DNA of 5,448 nucleotides, taken from positions 1-5,448 of the forward strand of contig CAJVWY010000090.1 in the NCBI GenBank assembly GCA_913009925.1, read 5' to 3'. A program made the position numbers and the translations under genes. Below, piece after piece: positions 1-5,411 of this stretch. The notes beneath the pieces were generated by a model that had not been told where the DNA came from, made no database searches, and saw nothing but the letters and a program-made list of their open reading frames with translations. How positions within the stretch are numbered: the stretch's first letter is position 1; each line of letters opens with the position of its first letter. Source of the stretch: an uncultured bacterium. Its GTDB lineage: Bacteria; Actinomycetota; Thermoleophilia; BMS3ABIN01.

Positions 1-493
1 CAAACCCGCCCCGGCCCGTCGGCTCGCCGGCGATCTCGCCGGGGAAGACCCCTTCGGCCCGCAGCTCCCGGCCGTCGGGGGCGATGCCGACGATAACGCA
101 TACGAAGCGGGCCCGGCGGCTCCGGGCCCCCTCCAGCTCCGCCAGCAGCTTCTCCACATTGTCGGTGTCGCCGGCATCCTCGCCGGCGTAACGGGACGAA
201 TAGATCCCCGGGCCCCATCCCAGGGCCTCGACCTCGATGCCGGAATCGTCCGCCATGACCCAGGGGGGTTGGCCGCCGCCGGCGCGGCCGGCCAGCGCCT
301 CGTGCACAGTCCGGGCCTTGAGGCGGGCGTTCTCATAGAAAGTGTCGCCGGTCTCCGGCGGCAGCCGGATGTCATCCGGCATGGCCTCCACCTGGATCCC
401 CTCCATCAGGGCCTCGAACTCCCGCGCCTTGTGGGGATTGCCCGTGGCGAGAACTATTTTATCGGTTACGCGTCCATCGCTGGCAGGTTCCAT
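1..493 (-). CDS. rdgB: RdgB/HAM1 family XTP/dITP diphosphatase (3' end cut by window edge)
   Basis: Non-canonical purine NTP pyrophosphatase: this cytosolic family hydrolyses XTP, dITP and ITP to the monophosphate plus pyrophosphate and so keeps deaminated purines out of DNA and RNA. The visible 164 residues hold the family signatures in order: LATGNPHKAREF (about 15-26, substrate-binding loop), TFYENARLKA (51-60), ADDSGIEVEALGWGPGIYSSRYAG-type block with the catalytic and metal-binding Asp pair (81-104), and the beginning of the GFGYDP-type motif (GRGGF) right at the window edge. Full-length members are about 195-205 residues, so roughly 35-40 residues lie outside. The ATG at 493 is supported by an AAGGGGAG ribosome site six bases upstream. 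It follows rph by 38 bases, a pairing common in bacteria. Family assignment is secure; exact substrate preference is inferred from the family. Confidence 0.95.
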   Translation of the reverse strand, partial: MEPASDGRVTDKIVLATGNPHKAREFEALMEGIQVEAMPDDIRLPPETGDTFYENARLKARTVHEALAGRAGGGQPPWVMADDSGIEVEALGWGPGIYSSRYAGEDAGDTDNVEKLLAELEGARSRRARFVCVIVGIAPDGRELRAEGVFPGEIAGEPTGRGGF

Positions 494-499
494 GGTATT

Positions 500-507
500 C
501 TCCCCTT
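500..507 (-). promoter_or_regulatory. Ribosome binding site of rdgB
   Basis: On the minus strand AAGGGGAG lies six bases before the ATG at 493. It sits in the only appreciable gap (494-531) of the downstream gene cluster and fixes the rdgB start. The same gap contains a 10-base palindrome, GGTCGCGACC, at 516-525. No T-run follows it, so I do not read it as a terminator. Confidence 0.7.
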
Positions 508-531
508 CGCCCTCTGGTCGCGACCCTCCGG

Positions 532-1260
532 TCAGCGTGAGCCGATCACCTTCAGCTGCTCCGCCAGGATACGCTCGATGCCGCCGGTGGCCAGGTCCAG
601 GAGCCGGTCGAGCATGTCGCGGGAGAAGACCGCCTTCTCCGCCGTTGCCTGCACCTCCACCAGGTTTCCCGCCCCGGTCATCACCACGTTCATGTCCACC
701 TCGGCGGAGCTGTCTTCCGCAAAGTCCAGGTCCATTACGGGTTCACCCTCCAGGATACCGACGCTGACCGCCGCCAGGGAGTCCTCGATGGGTATCTCGT
801 GGATATAATCCTTGTCCACCAGTCCGGCCAGCGCCATATAAAGAGCCACATAGGCTCCGGTAACACAGGCGCAGCGGGTGCCGCCGTCCGCCTGGATGAC
901 GTCGCAGTCCACCCACACGGTGCGGTCCCCCAGCGCCTTCAGGTCCACGACGCTGCGCAGGCTCCTTCCTACCAGCCGCTGTATCTCCACCGTTCTGCCG
1001 CCCTGCTTGCCCTTGATAGCTTCCCGGATGGTGCGTTCCGGCGTCGCCGAGGGCAGCATGCTGTACTCCGCTGTCACCCAGCCGTAGCCCTGCCCCCTGA
1101 GCCAGCGGGGAACGCCGTCCTGGATAGTAGCCACACAGATGACCTTGGTCTTGCCGGCTTCGATGAGAATCGAGCCGTCGGACCATTCTATGAAACCGGG
1201 AGTGAACTTTAAGGGCCGAAGTTCGTCGGCGCCGCGCCCATCCTGGCGCTGGTAGCTCAT
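532..1260 (-). CDS. rph: Ribonuclease PH
   Basis: Phosphate-dependent 3'-5' exoribonuclease that trims the 3' ends of tRNA precursors and other RNAs, releasing nucleoside diphosphates; the family forms a ring-shaped hexamer. The 242-residue product has the usual length. It begins with the typical QRQDGRGADELRPLKF segment, then GSILIEAGKTKVICVAT (29-45), EYSMLPSAT followed by GGRTVEIQRLVGRSLR (87-102), the phosphate-binding ADGGTR (124-129) and DLDFAEDSSAEVDMNVVMTGAG (177-198), a metal and active-site region. The ATG at 1260 overlaps the stop of the upstream membrane-protein gene by four bases (ATGA), with AGGGAAAGG eight bases before it, so translation is probably coupled. The frame stays open upstream to 1794, but that extension is an out-of-frame reading of the preceding gene and has no RNase PH character. 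The gene ends in TGA at 532-534. Confidence 0.97.
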   Translation of the reverse strand: MSYQRQDGRGADELRPLKFTPGFIEWSDGSILIEAGKTKVICVATIQDGVPRWLRGQGYGWVTAEYSMLPSATPERTIREAIKGKQGGRTVEIQRLVGRSLRSVVDLKALGDRTVWVDCDVIQADGGTRCACVTGAYVALYMALAGLVDKDYIHEIPIEDSLAAVSVGILEGEPVMDLDFAEDSSAEVDMNVVMTGAGNLVEVQATAEKAVFSRDMLDRLLDLATGGIERILAEQLKVIGSR

Positions 1261-1745
1261 CGGTTCGGCCTTTCCCTGATACCCAGCATGGCGGGGTTGC
1301 TCTTGAGCAAGGCGTAGAAGGGGGCGCCCAGCACCAGCATCACGCCGGCCTCTCCCACCCCCACCCACAGGACCGAAGGCCAGTAGGGCAGGCCGCCGGC
1401 AATACTCAACACCACGGCCACGCCGAAGGCATTGACCACCACGGGCACCGCCAGCCCCTGCCAGCGCGGGCCCATCGCGTACATAACGGCGGCGGCCAGC
1501 AGGGTCAGTCCCGCCCCCAGGGTCAGATCCAGCACGCCGAAGGGGCTGCCGACGGCGTTGGCGATCAGGCAGCCGATCCAGAGCCCGGGCACCGCCGCCA
1601 GGTCGAAGAGCGCCAGCGGCATCAGCATCTCGGAGATACGGAACTGTGCCTGGTAGAAGCTTATGGCGTTCAGGCCGGGACTGATGGTGAGCACCACATA
1701 CATGGCGGCGATTATGGCGCCGCGGGTTACCATCCTGATATTCAT
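1257..1745 (-). CDS. queT: QueT-family (DUF988) membrane protein, putative ECF transporter S component
   Basis: A 162-residue, very hydrophobic protein with about five to six membrane segments (roughly 7-25, 40-62, 70-91, 97-116, 123-147). It resembles the QueT family, whose members are thought to be substrate-binding S components of energy-coupling factor transporters for queuosine precursors. Recognisable family features are the amphipathic YQAQFRISEMLMPL (31-44), PGLWIGCLIANAVG (53-66), LDLTLGAG (72-79), a conserved-looking VVNAFGV (103-109) and WVGVGEAGVMLVLG near the end (127-140). The ATG at 1745 overlaps the murI stop by four bases, with a GGAGAGGA-like ribosome site upstream, and its own stop overlaps the rph start by four bases. 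No energising EcfA or EcfT gene is in the window, so a shared ECF module encoded elsewhere would be needed. There is no room for the preQ1 riboswitch often found upstream of queT. The family call is fairly confident; the substrate is inference. Confidence 0.82.
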   Translation of the reverse strand: MNIRMVTRGAIIAAMYVVLTISPGLNAISFYQAQFRISEMLMPLALFDLAAVPGLWIGCLIANAVGSPFGVLDLTLGAGLTLLAAAVMYAMGPRWQGLAVPVVVNAFGVAVVLSIAGGLPYWPSVLWVGVGEAGVMLVLGAPFYALLKSNPAMLGIRERPNR

Positions 1746-2566
1746 GCCAGCACGATCCTCTCCAGTTCGGATAGCTCCACCTTGCCGACGTCATCGAGGG
1801 GCATCTGCAGGAAGCGGGCGCCCACTTCGGTGAAAGACTCCACGTCTCCGGTGCAGAAGAACGAGATGTCTCCCTGCCGCCCCGGGTTGTTGTCGATATC
1901 CTTGCGTTCCAGTACCTCGCCCACCTCCCGCGCGATCTCCTCAGCCGAATTGACCAGGGCGACCTCTTTCCCCAGGGCCCGCTGGATCATGGGGGCCGCC
2001 AGCGGGTAATGGGTCGAGCCCAGGATGACTGTGTCCACCCCAGCCTGCCGCAGAGGCTCCGTGTAGGAGCTTACCGCGTCCACCACCTCCCGCGAGAAAA
2101 CATCGCCGTTCTGGATCATGGAGGCCAGGTCCGGGCAGGGCTGGCAGAAGACCCGGATGCCGGCGTCCAGGCCGTGGACCGCCCGCGGGTAGCTACCGCT
2201 CTCCACGGTGGCCACGGTGGCCATTACCCCCAGGCGCCGGCTGCGGGTGGTCTGTACAGCTGCTTCGGCGCCCGGATGCACAGCGCCGATGATGGCCGTC
2301 TCCATGTGCTCCTGCAGCCAGGGCAGCGCCGCGGCGGTGGCGGAATTACACGCTACCACCAGCAGCTTTATATCCTGTCCCACCAGGTGCGAGGCGATCT
2401 GGTAGGCGTAAGCTTTCAACTCGTCGATGGACCGGGAACCGTAGGGGAACCGGCCCGTGTCTCCCAGGTAGATGAAATCCTCGTGCGGGTGAGCCAGCAG
2501 ACACTCATGCAGGACCGTCAGGCCGCCGATCCCCGAATCGAACATGCCGATGGGCCGGCTATCCAC
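1742..2566 (-). CDS. murI: Glutamate racemase (second catalytic Cys replaced by Ser)
   Basis: Cytosolic, cofactor-independent racemase family that converts L-glutamate to D-glutamate for peptidoglycan precursors. Motifs in order, numbered from the chosen start: RPIGMFDSGIGGLTV (4-18, with Asp10 and Ser11), YLGDTGRFPYGSRS (33-46), LLVVACNSATAAAL (68-81, catalytic Cys73), MATVATVESGSY (115-126) and ILGSTHYPLA (181-190). The family normally reads LGCTHYP here, with the second catalytic Cys; this gene has TCG (2015-2017), giving Ser184, while His186 is kept. I chose the GTG at 2566 because it places RPIGMFDSG at the normal distance from the N-terminus, gives 274 residues (family about 260-285) and overlaps ricT by only eight bases. 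An ATG at 2617 with a GGAGG upstream would add 17 basic residues that look like an out-of-frame shadow of the ricT tail. It could be an impaired racemase or a relative with altered activity; the fold assignment is firm. Confidence 0.9.
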   Translation of the reverse strand: MDSRPIGMFDSGIGGLTVLHECLLAHPHEDFIYLGDTGRFPYGSRSIDELKAYAYQIASHLVGQDIKLLVVACNSATAAALPWLQEHMETAIIGAVHPGAEAAVQTTRSRRLGVMATVATVESGSYPRAVHGLDAGIRVFCQPCPDLASMIQNGDVFSREVVDAVSSYTEPLRQAGVDTVILGSTHYPLAAPMIQRALGKEVALVNSAEEIAREVGEVLERKDIDNNPGRQGDISFFCTGDVESFTEVGARFLQMPLDDVGKVELSELERIVLA

Positions 2567-3395
2567 GCTGCCGCCCCCGTCCGCGCTTCTTAGGCTTCTT
2601 CGGCGGCTCAATTTCATCGAGCCCCGCCTCCACCTGGTGGCCCTCACCCAGGTCGACCAGGACCTTTTCCTTGGGAACGAGAAAATCCACCACTGTGCCC
2701 TCTCCCCGCGGCGTGTTCACCCGCGTCCCCTTGGCCGGCGCCTTCTCCTTGAACTCCACATAAGCTTCGTGTTCGTACTTGAGACAGCACATCAGGCGGC
2801 CGCAAAGGCCGGAGATCTTCATCGGGTTCAGCGGCAGCTGCTGCTGCTTGGCCATCTTGATGGATACCGGTTGCTGGTCGCCAACGAAGGCGGTGCAGCA
2901 GATCTTGCGGCCGCAGGGGCCGTGGCCGCCGATAAGCCGGGCCTCGTCACGCACACCGATCTGGCGGAACTCGATCCGGGTACGGAACTTGCGCGCCAGG
3001 TCCTCGACCAGCTTGCGGAAGTCGACGCGTTCCTCGGCGAAGAAGGAGATGATGATCTTGCTGCCGTCGAAAACCACCTCGGTGCTGATAATGCGCATTT
3101 CCAGGCCGTACTCCTCGACCCTCTCCTCACATACGTGCGCGGCTCGCGCCGCCAGCTTCCGGTTGCGGGCGGCGGAGTCCATGTCGCTGGATGTGGCCTT
3201 GCGGACCACCTTCTCCAGCGGCTGGATGACCTCATTTTCGGGCACCTCGTGACTGCCGACGACCACCTTTCCCATCTCCACGCCACGCTTGGTCCTGACG
3301 ATGACCCTGTCTCCGGCATCGAGCTTCAGACCGTTGGGATCGAAGGAATATACCTTGCCGCCATCACGGAACACTATCTCCGCCAGCTCGGGCAC
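2559..3395 (-). CDS. ricT: PSP1-domain protein RicT (YaaT), iron-sulfur RNA-maturation factor
   Basis: Homologue of Bacillus RicT/YaaT. In Bacillus subtilis it joins RicA and RicF in a complex carrying [4Fe-4S] clusters that assists RNase Y-dependent mRNA maturation and influences competence, sporulation and biofilm formation. The 278-residue product has an N-terminal barrel-like part (about 1-60), a helical middle (60-100) and the conserved core with GGHGPCGRKICC (156-167) and SGLCGRLMCCLKYE (195-208). All six cysteines expected of the family are present at 161, 166, 167, 198, 203 and 204. The C-terminus is a Lys/Arg-rich tail (about 264-278) of low complexity. Start: the GTG at 3393-3395 directly abuts the holB TAA stop, and a perfect AGGAGG lies eight bases before it. 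The stop TAG at 2559-2561 overlaps the murI start. No ricA or ricF is visible here. The family call is firm; the role in this organism is inferred. Confidence 0.95.
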   Translation of the reverse strand: MPELAEIVFRDGGKVYSFDPNGLKLDAGDRVIVRTKRGVEMGKVVVGSHEVPENEVIQPLEKVVRKATSSDMDSAARNRKLAARAAHVCEERVEEYGLEMRIISTEVVFDGSKIIISFFAEERVDFRKLVEDLARKFRTRIEFRQIGVRDEARLIGGHGPCGRKICCTAFVGDQQPVSIKMAKQQQLPLNPMKISGLCGRLMCCLKYEHEAYVEFKEKAPAKGTRVNTPRGEGTVVDFLVPKEKVLVDLGEGHQVEAGLDEIEPPKKPKKRGRGRQRG

Positions 3396-4502
3396 TTACA
3401 TGACCTCCTGCAATTGATTGAGCAGAGCCAGCAGCGCCAGCTCCAGGTCGATATTATAGCCTAGTTTGCGGCGGGCGGTGTTGACGGCCTCAGCGGCGCG
3501 GCGGTAATCGCCGGACCGCGACTGAAGCGCTTCCTGCTCCAGTTCCAGCTCGTAATCCCTGTTCGTGATCACCTCCGGAGCGCCAGATGCCACCACCATC
3601 ATGTCGCGAAACCACGACTGCAGCACCAGTAGCGCCTGGTCCAGTTCCCGTTTACGCGCGGCTGTTGCCAGGCGGTGGGCATCCCGCTGGCGTTGCCGGG
3701 CGCCGGCATCCGTGAAACCTTCCGGGGGGTCTTCCCGGCCGTCCGCCGCCTCCTCACCAGCCTTCTCCGCCACCGCCAGCAGCCCCGCCGCCAGCGCCTG
3801 CGGCTCGCCCTTGCCGCGGGTAAGCTCCATACCGATCTCGATATATCTCTGGCGTCTGTTCCGCAGGTCCTGGTCCCGGCAGAACCTCTCCGCCAGAGTG
3901 AGGTTGCCGCCGCTGATGGCAGCGTAGGTCTGCGCCATGGTCGGCGAGACGTCGAATTCCTTTTCCAGTCGCTCCGCGATAACCGCCGGCTTTACCGGAT
4001 CGAACCGGATGATCTGGCACCGCGAGACAATAGTGGGAAGCACCCGGTCGCCGCGGTCCGCCATGATGATGAACTTGACGAAGCCGGGGGGCTCCTCCAG
4101 CGTCTTGAGGAAAGCGTTGGCGCTTTCGGCGTTGAACGCCGTGGCATCGGTAACGATGAACACCCGGGCGCGGCTTTCGCCGGGGAACAGGTTGAGCGAG
4201 CGGTTGACCTCCCGGATCTGCTCAACGGTGATGAAGGCTCCCACCGGCGAGATCATCCCTACATCGGGATGGGTGCCATGACGGATCTTGAGACAGGAAC
4301 CGCAACGGCCGCAGCCGCCCGCCTCACAACACAACGCGGCGGCAAGTTCCCGCGCCGACGCCAGCTTGCCCGTGCCCTCCGGCCCGATAAAAAGATAGGC
4401 ATGGCTGGCGCGGTCCCTGGTTACGGCCGCCGCCAGCATCCTGGAGGCCGTCTCCTGGCCCGCGATTCCATGGAATCCGGTGTTGGTGCTGCTTCCCGCC
4501 AA
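3396..4502 (-). CDS. holB: DNA polymerase III delta prime subunit
   Basis: Clamp-loader subunit that helps the DnaX/delta complex load the beta sliding clamp at the replication fork. The 368-residue product (from TTG at 4502) shows the AAA+ fold: SHAYLFIGPEGTGK (34-46), a Cys-rich zinc module CC...CGRCGSC (58-70), GTHPDV, SRARVFIVTDATAFNAESANAFLKTLEEPP (about 110-139) and the SRCQIIRF segment (160-167) with the SRC motif typical of clamp loaders. The P-loop reads GTGKLA, so the Thr/Ser that normally follows the lysine is missing, and there is no DEAH-type Walker B. This argues for delta prime rather than DnaX. The C-terminal half is helical with no catalytic motif. TTG was chosen because AGGAGG sits four bases upstream. 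A GTG at 4544 would add 14 residues, but it lies within a strong GC hairpin and has a poorer ribosome site. The stop TAA at 3396 abuts ricT. Confidence 0.92.
   Translation of the reverse strand: MAGSSTNTGFHGIAGQETASRMLAAAVTRDRASHAYLFIGPEGTGKLASARELAAALCCEAGGCGRCGSCLKIRHGTHPDVGMISPVGAFITVEQIREVNRSLNLFPGESRARVFIVTDATAFNAESANAFLKTLEEPPGFVKFIIMADRGDRVLPTIVSRCQIIRFDPVKPAVIAERLEKEFDVSPTMAQTYAAISGGNLTLAERFCRDQDLRNRRQRYIEIGMELTRGKGEPQALAAGLLAVAEKAGEEAADGREDPPEGFTDAGARQRQRDAHRLATAARKRELDQALLVLQSWFRDMMVVASGAPEVITNRDYELELEQEALQSRSGDYRRAAEAVNTARRKLGYNIDLELALLALLNQLQEVM
3404..3409 (-). promoter_or_regulatory. Shine-Dalgarno site of ricT
   Basis: A perfect AGGAGG on the minus strand, inside the last codons of holB, is followed by an eight-base spacer (TCATGTAA) and the GTG at 3395. 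The spacer contains an ATG directly followed by TAA, which closes holB. An ATG start for ricT is therefore impossible in this spot, and the site decides in favour of GTG. Confidence 0.85.
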
Positions 4503-4506
4503 ACTT

Positions 4507-4512
4507 CCTCCT
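4507..4512 (-). promoter_or_regulatory. Probable Shine-Dalgarno site of holB
   Basis: AGGAGG on the minus strand stands four bases (AAGT) before the TTG at 4502. The spacing is a little short, but the match is perfect, and the next in-frame candidate upstream (GTG 4544) has only a GAGG at similar distance. This site is the main reason to prefer the TTG start. Confidence 0.55.
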
Positions 4513-4526
4513 GCCCTGTGGCCGGC

Positions 4527-4544
4527 GCGGCGGCAAGCCGCCAC
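4527..4544 (-). other. GC-rich hairpin in the tmk-holB junction
   Basis: On the minus strand GTGGCGGC and GCCGCCGC flank TT, giving a stem of about seven base pairs (one G-T) closed by a CTTG loop. It begins six bases after the tmk stop and ends 14 bases before the holB AGGAGG. No T-run follows, so it is not a standard terminator. It could tune readthrough, RNA stability or initiation, or simply be a GC-rich coincidence. Confidence 0.4.
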
Positions 4545-4550
4545 CGCCCC

Positions 4551-5177
4551 TCAGAGTTCCCAGCCGAACCGCTGGCGGCACAAAGCCACGATGCGGCTGA
4601 AGACCTCCTCAACGGACTTGTCGCCATCGATGCCGGTTATCCGGTCGGGGAACATCCCCTCCAGCTTATGATAACCGTCCTCCACCCGCTTGTGAAAATC
4701 AAGCGGCTCGCTCTCGATGCGATCCTCACCGGTATCACGCAGGGAAAGCCGTGAACGGGAACAGGCCACATCCAGGTGCAGCACCAGGGTTAGATCCGGC
4801 AGCAGCCCTTCCGTGGCCCAGAGATTAAGATCCAGCACTCGCTGGCAGCCCAGCCTCCGGGCGAATCCCTGATAAGCCAGCGAGGAATCGATGTAACGGT
4901 CGCTGAGGACGGTCTTGCCTGCCGCCAGCGCCGGACGGATGACCTCGCTGACCAGCTGGGCCCTGGCGGCGGCGTACAGCAGCGCTTCCGACCAGGAATC
5001 CATGCCCTCATGCTCCGGCCCCAGCAATATCTCGCGGATGCGGTCTCCCAGGGCCGTGCCCCCCGGCTCCCTTACCTGGATGGCGGCGATCCCCGCCTGT
5101 CCCAGGGCGGCGGCAAGCTTCTCTATCTGGGTGGACTTGCCGCTCTGGTCGATTCCCTCGAAGGTTATGAAAGGCAT
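4551..5177 (-). CDS. tmk: Thymidylate kinase
   Basis: Phosphorylates dTMP to dTDP with ATP, an essential cytosolic step of dTTP synthesis. The 208-residue product has the standard length and motifs: P-loop FEGIDQSGKST (6-16), REPGGT (36-41, dTMP contact), SDRYIDSSLAYQG (92-104, the DR[YH] motif) and a LID region RDTGEDRIESE (147-157) carrying Arg147 and Arg153, as in bacterial enzymes. The P-loop has Gln11 where Gly is common. The ATG at 5177 begins nine bases after the stop of the upstream topA fragment. I see no good ribosome site before it, so it may depend on translation of topA. Placement between topA and holB matches the gene order known from actinobacteria. The stop TGA at 4551-4553 is followed by the holB leader. 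Confidence 0.97.
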   Translation of the reverse strand: MPFITFEGIDQSGKSTQIEKLAAALGQAGIAAIQVREPGGTALGDRIREILLGPEHEGMDSWSEALLYAAARAQLVSEVIRPALAAGKTVLSDRYIDSSLAYQGFARRLGCQRVLDLNLWATEGLLPDLTLVLHLDVACSRSRLSLRDTGEDRIESEPLDFHKRVEDGYHKLEGMFPDRITGIDGDKSVEEVFSRIVALCRQRFGWEL

Positions 5178-5186
5178 GGGGCGCGC

Positions 5187-5345
5187 CTAGGAAGCTTTGC
5201 TTTTGCTGGCCCTCTTCTTCTTGTATTCCTCTTTTGAGGGGCATTCGGGGTCGAGACACAGCTTCCAGGGACGGCGCCGCGGCACGATGACCTTGACCAG
5301 GGGCGTGTTGCAATGGGGACAGATCTTTCCCATGGACATGACGTT
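5187..5345 (-). CDS. topA: DNA topoisomerase I C-terminal zinc-finger fragment (5' end lost to adapter)
   Basis: Only the last 52 codons and the TAG stop (5187-5189) remain, too short for a normal gene call. The frame reads MGKICPHCNTPLVKVIVP, then RRRPWKLCLDPECPSKEEYKKKRASKSKAS. It contains a four-cysteine zinc finger, C-X2-C-X17-C-X4-C, followed by a Lys-rich tail, as at the end of many bacterial type IA topoisomerases. Those enzymes relax negative supercoils by single-strand passage, and the C-terminal fingers help bind single-stranded DNA. The position immediately upstream of tmk-holB supports topA, since that order is known in actinobacteria. The frame stops being genomic at 5346, where sequencing adapter begins, so the upstream part is missing from this contig rather than deleted from the genome. 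Another zinc-ribbon protein cannot be fully excluded from so short a piece. Confidence 0.72.
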   Translation of the reverse strand, partial: NVMSMGKICPHCNTPLVKVIVPRRRPWKLCLDPECPSKEEYKKKRASKSKAS

Positions 5346-5411
5346 AGATCGGAAGAGCACACGTCTGAACTCCAGTCACATTCCTTTAACTCGTATGCCG
5401 TCTTCTGCTTG
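5346..5411 (+). other. Illumina TruSeq index adapter (library artefact)
   Basis: The sequence from AGATCGGAAGAGC through the end TCTTCTGCTTG is the standard TruSeq index adapter, as I recall the published oligo. It comprises the 33-base common part (5347-5379), the six-base index ATTCCT with TT (5380-5387), and the P7 part ending at 5411. The only difference I see is A for T at 5389. It is synthetic DNA from library preparation, left untrimmed in the reads. Translations across it give the peptides DWSSDVCSSDL (minus strand) and STRLNSSH (plus strand), both familiar database contaminants. Confidence 0.98.

Noticed and set aside
516..525. Palindrome GGTCGCGACC between rph and rdgB as a terminator or operator
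   Set aside because: It is only ten bases with no loop and no T-run, and is followed by the rdgB ribosome site. Such palindromes are common at this GC content.
269..808. A 179-residue plus-strand frame spanning the rdgB-rph junction
   Set aside because: It is antisense to two well-supported enzymes and has no motif or ribosome site that I recognise.
532..1794. A 420-residue minus-strand reading frame that would add about 178 residues before RNase PH
   Set aside because: The added part is an out-of-frame reading of the QueT-family gene. RNase PH has its normal N-terminus and ribosome site at 1260, and the extension is Arg/Gly-rich with no family resemblance.
2203..2220. A nine-base tandem repeat (ccacggtgg twice) in murI
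   Set aside because: It encodes Ala-Thr-Val twice in a motif that normally reads similarly in the family, so it is coding coincidence and not an expansion.
2544..3464. A 306-residue plus-strand open frame
   Set aside because: It lies wholly antisense to ricT and the gene ends beside it. Long antisense frames are expected in GC-rich coding DNA, and its translation shows no recognisable motif.
3675..4754. A 359-residue plus-strand open frame
   Set aside because: Antisense to holB and tmk, both with clear family motifs; composition is typical of a reverse-frame shadow.
5180..5191. Adjacent rare-cutter-like sites (ggcgcgcc, cctagg) suggesting cloning vector
   Set aside because: They fall at the topA stop/tmk start junction with natural coding sequence on both sides in the expected gene order, so no vector is implied.
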